Shown one piece after another: positions 58,111 through 64,000 of a stretch of DNA of 64,000 nucleotides. A program made the position numbers and the translations under genes. The DNA is from Ophiodon elongatus (lineage: Eukaryota; Chordata; Actinopteri; Perciformes; Hexagrammidae), in the NCBI GenBank assembly GCA_016806645.1, contig JACSYO010001818.1, positions 631,001 through 695,000 on the forward strand, written 5' to 3'. The notes under the pieces are model-generated. The model saw only the letters and a list, made by a program, of their open reading frames with translations, had not been told where the DNA came from and did no database searches. How positions within the stretch are numbered: the stretch's first letter is position 1; each line of letters opens with the position of its first letter.

Positions 58111-59839
58111 CTTCCCTGGGTGCTTTTCTGACAGAATCATAGGGTTTATCAACACAGGCCCTTAGCCACATGCAGAGGCACCACTGTGTAGTGAAATATA
58201 CACTAGATAGAAACCAGCGAATGACTTGTTTGGCCTTGAAGGCCTGAATCAGTATATAGTGTATTCAAAGCAACCATGAGTTATCTACATCTCTGATATC
58301 AGTCTATTCAACGAGACTGTAAATACAGTTATAGAATGAAGGTCTAGTGGAGAGCTACTATTATATTCTATGGAGTGGACCACTCAGCCCATATCACACC
58401 ATCGCATTGCTAGTCGTCACAAAGCAAGCCATGGCATTTAAATATCTCCGGAGTCCTGATACCACATCAGTATACGTATGTATTTCTATTCCAACACTTT
58501 TTTCCGATGTACTAGGGGCTACATTCACCAAGGTTCCAGCCAAGGGTAGATACTATTAGCACTGCTGGGCAAGCTACTTCAAAGCGAAACAGGAAATCCA
58601 TCCCTTTCAACATGACTAAAACCAATCTGACATCAAAACATCACTGAATTTCACACATTCCCAATATGATATTTCCGACATTCGTGAAGCAGGAGGTACT
58701 ACAGTGTTGGCTCCATCCAATCAATGTGTGTGGCTTGGTTGCTTTGTAGGATATGGCGGCTTTGTGTTGGGACTTAGTAGGGATTGAGTAGTAATGGGTG
58801 GGCAGTGTTGGGGAGCGCTCAGCTATCCCGGAGGATTCATCTGATGAGCCGGGATTGAATTCATCTGCTCTGTCGATCGATTTGTTTTTGCCACACGAAC
58901 ACATCACTCCGGTTTTGAGCTTGACTTTTTTTTTTTTCTTCATTTTTAACTAGTTTTGAAGAACGTAATTCTACTGAACACACTCTCATCCCATCTGCGC
59001 CGGCTTTGGACAATTGTTCTTGTTTTGATCAAAGTTGTGAGGTGGTATTGTTCTTGTGTCCAGCTAAGAGGAAGAACAGGCAGTATCACAGCTGAGATGA
59101 AATCATTTTTAGAGAGAAACTCATCTTTCGTTTCGTGTTTTGATTGTACCAAGGAATTAAGACTGCCATTTATCCTCTTCTTTTTTTTTGTTCCTTTAAT
59201 GAAATGGAAGCCTTGTGAAGAAAAAAAAACATCTTGACAAGAACTGGCAGTAAGCACAGAAGCGGATGAATCAAATTGTTCCACAATTCCAAACCATGAG
59301 GAGTTTGTTGATAAAATCCTCCTTTTTGTTTTGTGAGTTAGAGAGAAACATTTTTTCGACACAGTGTGTGCATCTTAACACGAGTGCATTCTATCATAAA
59401 TACTATATGGCCATAATTTATTTCAAAGACAGCTTGCTACTTTAATATGTTATAGATTCATATATATACTAGTCTGATAACAAGACTAAATTGCCATTTG
59501 GTTTCACCTCATTCATTCAGGCTGACAGTGTGCTCATATGAACTGATTTCATGTTGGGATAGGGGGTATTTTATTTTGTTTTGTTTTGCTTTCACAAAGT
59601 GGCTTATCCATCCTGGTGTCAGATATTTTCAGTTGACAGTTAATGTTTCTATTTTTCTTTGTTTGTTTAAGTTATCTTTTTTTACATCAATCAAAGAAAT
59701 ATGCTGGTCCCATAGTTGCTTTTTTCTGTATGTCGACCTACAGCATCTTGTACTCGGTAGCTGTGTCGCCCAATTCAATTTATCCCATTCGTCTAAAATG
59801 AGATTGGTCAGTTGTGTTTCGTCCCAGGGGAAACCATCA
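58111..59839. other. Non-coding, possible repeat debris near 58560
   Basis: cactgctgggcaagctactt (58560-58579) resembles the edge of a frequent vertebrate hAT-like repeat, but nothing more is recognisable. The 138-codon minus frame (58946-59362) overlaps a 93-codon plus frame and is not called. Confidence 0.35.
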
Positions 59840-60070
59840 ATGTGAACGATGCCAGCTCTATTTGGACCACTGAATCACCTGAGATGTGCGCAGCAATTCA
59901 GAAGTCTGGGACCGGCCTCGACAGACGCTTTATGGATCAAAAATGAGATAAATTTTTGTATGACTTGTAAATCAAAATCAAAACCTTTTTGGATCAGAGG
60001 ATTAGAATATCCTACTGGCTTCTTTTTACGTGCGCCTACCTTTGTTGTTTTAACATTTTCCACACAGTTC
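59840..60070. other. Candidate conserved non-coding segment
   Basis: Repeat-free block with gatcaaaaatgagataaatt (59935-59954) and tgacttgtaaatcaaaatca (59960-59979) following a GC-fuller part. Overlapping short frames on both strands. Enhancer-like by texture only. Confidence 0.28.
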
Positions 60071-61271
60071 TGATTGATAACTCTACTGTTGGATAGCTGG
60101 ATAGCAGCACCCCATAAGAACCCACACGGGACACTTCTTCATTAAATAATTCAAACTGCATAATTAATCAGGTTGTCACTGATCAGAAAATAGATTTCTT
60201 CCTTCACTGTAGCTTTGCACCAAAATTGGACTTTATAACAGGATAATATAGGAATATAAGGACCATAACAAAAATATAATACTAATGATATACAGATAAG
60301 AGCTCATGTGTGAGTTGTTCAAGTTTTTACTTTCTTGACGTGTTGGACAAGTGCTCATCAGTGTATTGCACATCCATCCCACACTGTCTCTCCAGGGAAG
60401 ACTCAAACTGCAGCAGAGCCTTGCAGTGTGCCGGACTGTGCTCAACAAAGACAGATCTCCCTCATCTTAGCCAGCGCTGGAGATTTGAGGGGCAGACTAA
60501 TGACAGGGAGCTTGTTCTCGGAGCATAGCAGTGAACAATTTAGAGAGAGGAAAAAAGAAAAGAAAAAGTTATGTTGACTTCAAGGCCAGCAGGCTTCCAA
60601 ACTACTTGTGCAAATGTAGTGAAAGGAACAAGGTGTGGAAGGGCTTCACAGTATGTAAAAGGACCTATGCAGTTTGTCCAAATAATTAAAGTTGCAATCA
60701 GAGGTCCATCCTGAAAAACAGGGATTTCATTTAAGGTGATATTCTTACTCAAAGGTAAATGATACGTATGGAACGTTCAATTTGGTACTGAACAGAAAAC
60801 AAGTATTCAGCCCGAGGTGTGTTAATGCAATGTCTAGATCAATTGGAACAGCAGACGGTACCAATTTGTTTTTCAGATACACAGACCAATTTCCCTCTCA
60901 TTAGGACCACCCATTGAGCACCGTTTTTGTACCAGCTAAACAGCAGAGATGAACACACAGATTACGGGATGTGTTAGGAAATTTTCAACGGAGGCAGCAC
61001 AAAAGACGTCCTATTGAGTCTTTGTGCTCTTAAGGGAATACTAAGGATCAATTAATGAACTGCCGTGGTCCACTATTGGCTTGAGTATGCAAAGCATGCA
61101 AGCTGGAGAAAGGACAGCTCAGAAGCCCTTTGTGTGATTTGAGTGATGAGTGTGTTGCATAAGTGGGTTTGCTTGTTGGTCCTCTGATTTATACCAGGCT
61201 ACTCAGGTAAGAACATTCACATTACTTTTAATTGAAAAACATATTTAACAACAATGCAGAGGGAGTGGGGC
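60071..61271. other. Non-coding; 60400-60545 and 60890-61150 repeat-free
   Basis: Two stretches without repeats and of balanced composition might be regulatory. Purine-rich A/G sequence lies at 60540-60570. No gene. Confidence 0.4.
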
Positions 61272-63299
61272 TTAAAGACATTTGCTGTGAAGCAGAATCC
61301 TGTAGGAATCATGATAAATAACGGTAGCCACTGACATGTTGAGATCAATGCTGAATTTCTGCCAAATGTATGAAGAATCCACATGATCTTTCATGAAGAT
61401 TTGATGATGAGGAGGTATTTTAATGTAATTAATTCTCACTGGAAGCAGCAGTTTATTGGAAGTGCAATGTGCAAGTGCTTCAGTGAGGGGTAAACAAATG
61501 ACAGTGACATTTACTATGGAACAATGGTGAAAAGTATTAGTTGATGACTCTTTTTCAAAGATAAAAATTTGAAATAAAACTGGAATGAATAATAGTATAG
61601 ATTTCCTCAAAAATGTATCACCCAATGACCTTTGGATGAAAGGACAGATTAGCTGTAGTGCAGTCTTATTCAATGACTTGCATGCATCCCAAAAATCACA
61701 CATTGCAGTTCCTGATTGGTAAAACAGTATCATCCATTGCTCAAAGCTCGCTAGGTCTAGTAGGCTAAGTAGTTCTGTAGCCTAAACTTAAATTGATGTG
61801 AATACAGAAGTTTATTTTGAAAAGTGGAAACTGACACGCTGTCCCTGACATGTCCAAAACTGACGCTAGAGAGGTACCGAGTACAGCTGCTCTCTCCACG
61901 CATTACGCAGTCCCCGGCTGCAAGCCAGAGCATAATGCAGAGGTTAGAGGGCCCGAGCCCCCTAATGGGTTCAATCTAACACAAGCAACAGGGTTGAGGG
62001 TCTTGGATCGTCTACATGACTTGACAGCCAAACATTTCTCCACTCTCGGGCAAAGAAGGACAGCATAGCGCTGCAACACGTGCCACTCGGTTTAGTTAAA
62101 GGCATTCATTCCAAGAAGATTCTGTTATTGTACACTAAGCTATTGTTTTTTGCGTTTTTATCAAGAAATGAATCGGAAATTAATAAAATACATTGTGTTT
62201 GTATTCAGAATAATTGAAAACCTAAGCAAAGAAAGCATAACCGATTATTTGAATATTTGGGTCCAGCCTTGGGACCCACACAGCGTCATTTGAGATTTGG
62301 GAATAGGGACGTGTTGGACTTTCAACCAGGAGAAAGGTATTGATATCAGGTTAGCAGTGCCTCTTCCGCTTAACTCATAATAAAAAAGAACAACACTTGT
62401 AATAGCCGTAACAAAGAATCAAAGATGGCGACAACTATTTGGTTAATTACACATTAACATGGTATCTTAAGGGTTAATGCGGTAAACGTAACCTCTCAAA
62501 CACTGAGCACAGCTGTTACTGTGTTAGTTTAGCTTTTGTGTAGTTTAATCTACTTGCAGGCAGATTGACAATATGAGGACAGTCATATAAACTTAACAAT
62601 GGATGACTAATGTTAGTCTGGCAATTTAACAAGTGTCTATAGATGTGGGAGAATTTCATTGGAATATATATCAGGCTAGAAAGACAGGCGAAGAAAGAAG
62701 CCGAGACAAGCAGTCTAATGATTCAGCACTTGGCTGCTGACTGAGTACAGTGGTGATAAAGGAGTTTGGGACTTTGCGTCACACTTTCTCATTATGTAGT
62801 TTGAGGAGAAAGCAAGTCAGTAATTGGACCCTGGAAAACATTAGCCATTAATTATTTCCTAAAAGGACTCATATGCTCTGTATCACACACAAAAAAAAGA
62901 AGAAAAAATGAGCTGAAAATGCTAATCACATGGATGCTGACTTGAAAAAAAATACTTTTTGAATTTGAATAAATAACGTACTTTTGCTTTAAGATGACTT
63001 TGGCACACATTTGCATGGGTATCTGATTTGATTTGCATTCCTGTGATCCATAGAATGTATTATCTCTGGGCAATTCAGCATCCCCTCTTATCTGGAACAC
63101 ACCCAATCAATAGAGAGCAGATCTGAATATGGATTAAGCATGGATATCTGAGGAGCAAAGCTTACATGAACTGGGGAACTGTCATGCATTAAGTTATCTA
63201 CTCCGTCATTCATATTTGGCTTCATCAGACTTCCCATACCCTCGATATCATTTCACATGCTTTACATTGAACTCTCTTTATCAGCAAATCAGGCAATCA
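61272..63299. other. Non-coding; contains the window's longest open frame
   Basis: The 153-codon minus frame at 61272-61733 is the longest in the window. It has no motif, no signal or membrane architecture that I trust, and no family resemblance, so no gene is called. 61840-62080 is slightly CpG-richer. The remainder is AT-rich. Confidence 0.45.
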
Positions 63300-63560
63300 G
63301 CCTTCCTATTAGGATCCAAATAGGTTTAAAAACAAAGACAATTATTCTGGTAATTAGCATGCAGTAACCTCATTCTGTGGTGTCCTTATTTTACCTTATT
63401 TGAATGGCATGCTCTCCACAACTTTTAAATTTCCTTTAGACGCTGAATTCCAAATGTGTTGCAGTGGCAAACTATGAGTCACCACTGGAAATCAGTACAT
63501 GTCTTTGTCACCCACTATGCTGTATAATATAAAGTGTCTGTACATGTACCCAAACATAGG
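63300..63560. other. Candidate conserved non-coding segment
   Basis: Repeat-free block including caattattctggtaattagc (63339-63358) and gttgcagtggcaaactatga (63459-63478). Texture of developmental regulatory DNA, inferred only. Confidence 0.3.
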
Positions 63561-64000
63561 GCTTCTGAGGAAAAGGCACACTTTGTACTGGGGCAGAGAA
63601 GAGTTGAATATCTCCCTTGCCCACAGTCTTGGAGCACAACTCGCAGCTTGAAAAATGAGCCAGAAGTCAGAAGAATCTAAAGCTACAGTAGATAGCTCTC
63701 GTTCTGCGCCCGGCCAAAGGGAGAAGTGTCAGCTTTTTCATCCTTTGAGTGATTTAGACTGCCATTGGAGAAAACTGATGAGTGCTTTTGAGATTTATGA
63801 TGCTTTCCCTCGCACATTAAATATAGACTTTTTAACATGTAGTCAGAGCCGCTTTGAAAACCTAATCATACAGTGAAGCTGGGCAGGAAAAAAAGGCTAA
63901 AAAGAAGATGGCAACTAAAAAACTCCAGCTCGCCCTGTATAATTCTGACACTCGAATCAAAACATGGTGACATTTCTTAAAAATATGTGCCAACTGATTT
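63561..64000. other. Non-coding to window end; 73-codon frame not called
   Basis: A plus frame at 63655-63876 starts MSQKSEESKA and has ordinary composition, but no splice context, motif or family resemblance supports a gene. The window then ends in AT-rich sequence. Confidence 0.4.

Noticed and set aside
58946..59362. 138-codon minus frame
   Set aside because: It overlaps a 93-codon frame on the other strand, resembles no protein and has no regulatory or splice context.
1..64000. Bacterial or phage defence operons, CRISPR arrays, riboswitches
   Set aside because: Composition, microsatellites and LINE/SINE/DNA-element debris are those of a fish genome. No operon-like gene packing or CRISPR spacing exists.

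Overview
The window looks like a gene desert, or a very long intron, from a ray-finned fish, most likely a percomorph teleost. The base composition is AT-rich with modest CpG. CA/TG tracts are long: 56 bp at 41419-41474, about 97 bp at 42017-42113 and 43 bp at 21882-21924. Several degenerate interspersed elements are of kinds I recall as very common in percomorph genomes. No intact protein-coding gene, rRNA, canonical tRNA, CRISPR or bacterial-style operon is visible. The longest open frame in any of the six frames is 153 codons (61272-61733, minus), and none outside transposon debris resembles a protein family I recognise.

Layout. 1-10 kb: a LINE 3' fragment (1098-1705), a small element with nested inverted repeats (3491-3836), a 22-bp-arm hairpin (4359-4405), a MITE (6405-6652), the first copy of a repeat seen again at 38.6 kb (7225-7350), a non-repetitive stretch resembling conserved non-coding DNA (7930-8780), and a composite repeat with an internal duplication (9303-9820). 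10-25 kb: a long-inverted-repeat element (13531-14244), repeat fragments at 20.1, 21.2 and 23.4 kb, a TG microsatellite, and a 33-bp minisatellite (24136-24347). 25-40 kb: a second long-inverted-repeat element (25802-26305), a degenerate tyrosine-recombinase retroelement (28703-30190) that is the only place with recognisable protein motifs apart from the LINE, a 610-bp interspersed repeat (33547-34157), a tRNA-derived SINE-like piece (37600-37714), and a LINE-type tail running into a compound TATC/TACC microsatellite (39640-39838). 40-64 kb: two CA arrays, one lying inside a duplicated unit whose other copy kept almost no CA; a perfect 56-bp palindrome (46299-46354); a weak hammerhead-like motif (52887-52916); another retroelement tail (53905-54052); a second SINE-like piece (55872-55955); and long low-repeat stretches.

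Function. With no genes here, any function would be regulatory. About ten low-repeat segments have the texture of vertebrate conserved non-coding elements, with homeodomain-type TAATTA/ATTA cores in several. That is inference only: no alignment could be run. Repeat family assignments rest on recall of teleost consensus sequences plus internal structure, such as inverted arms, repeated modules and copies within the window. Where only recall supports a call, the confidence is kept low. I did not find a new gene system. The best leads are the perfect palindrome, the unequal CA expansion in duplicated units, the two long-inverted-repeat elements and the decayed recombinase element.
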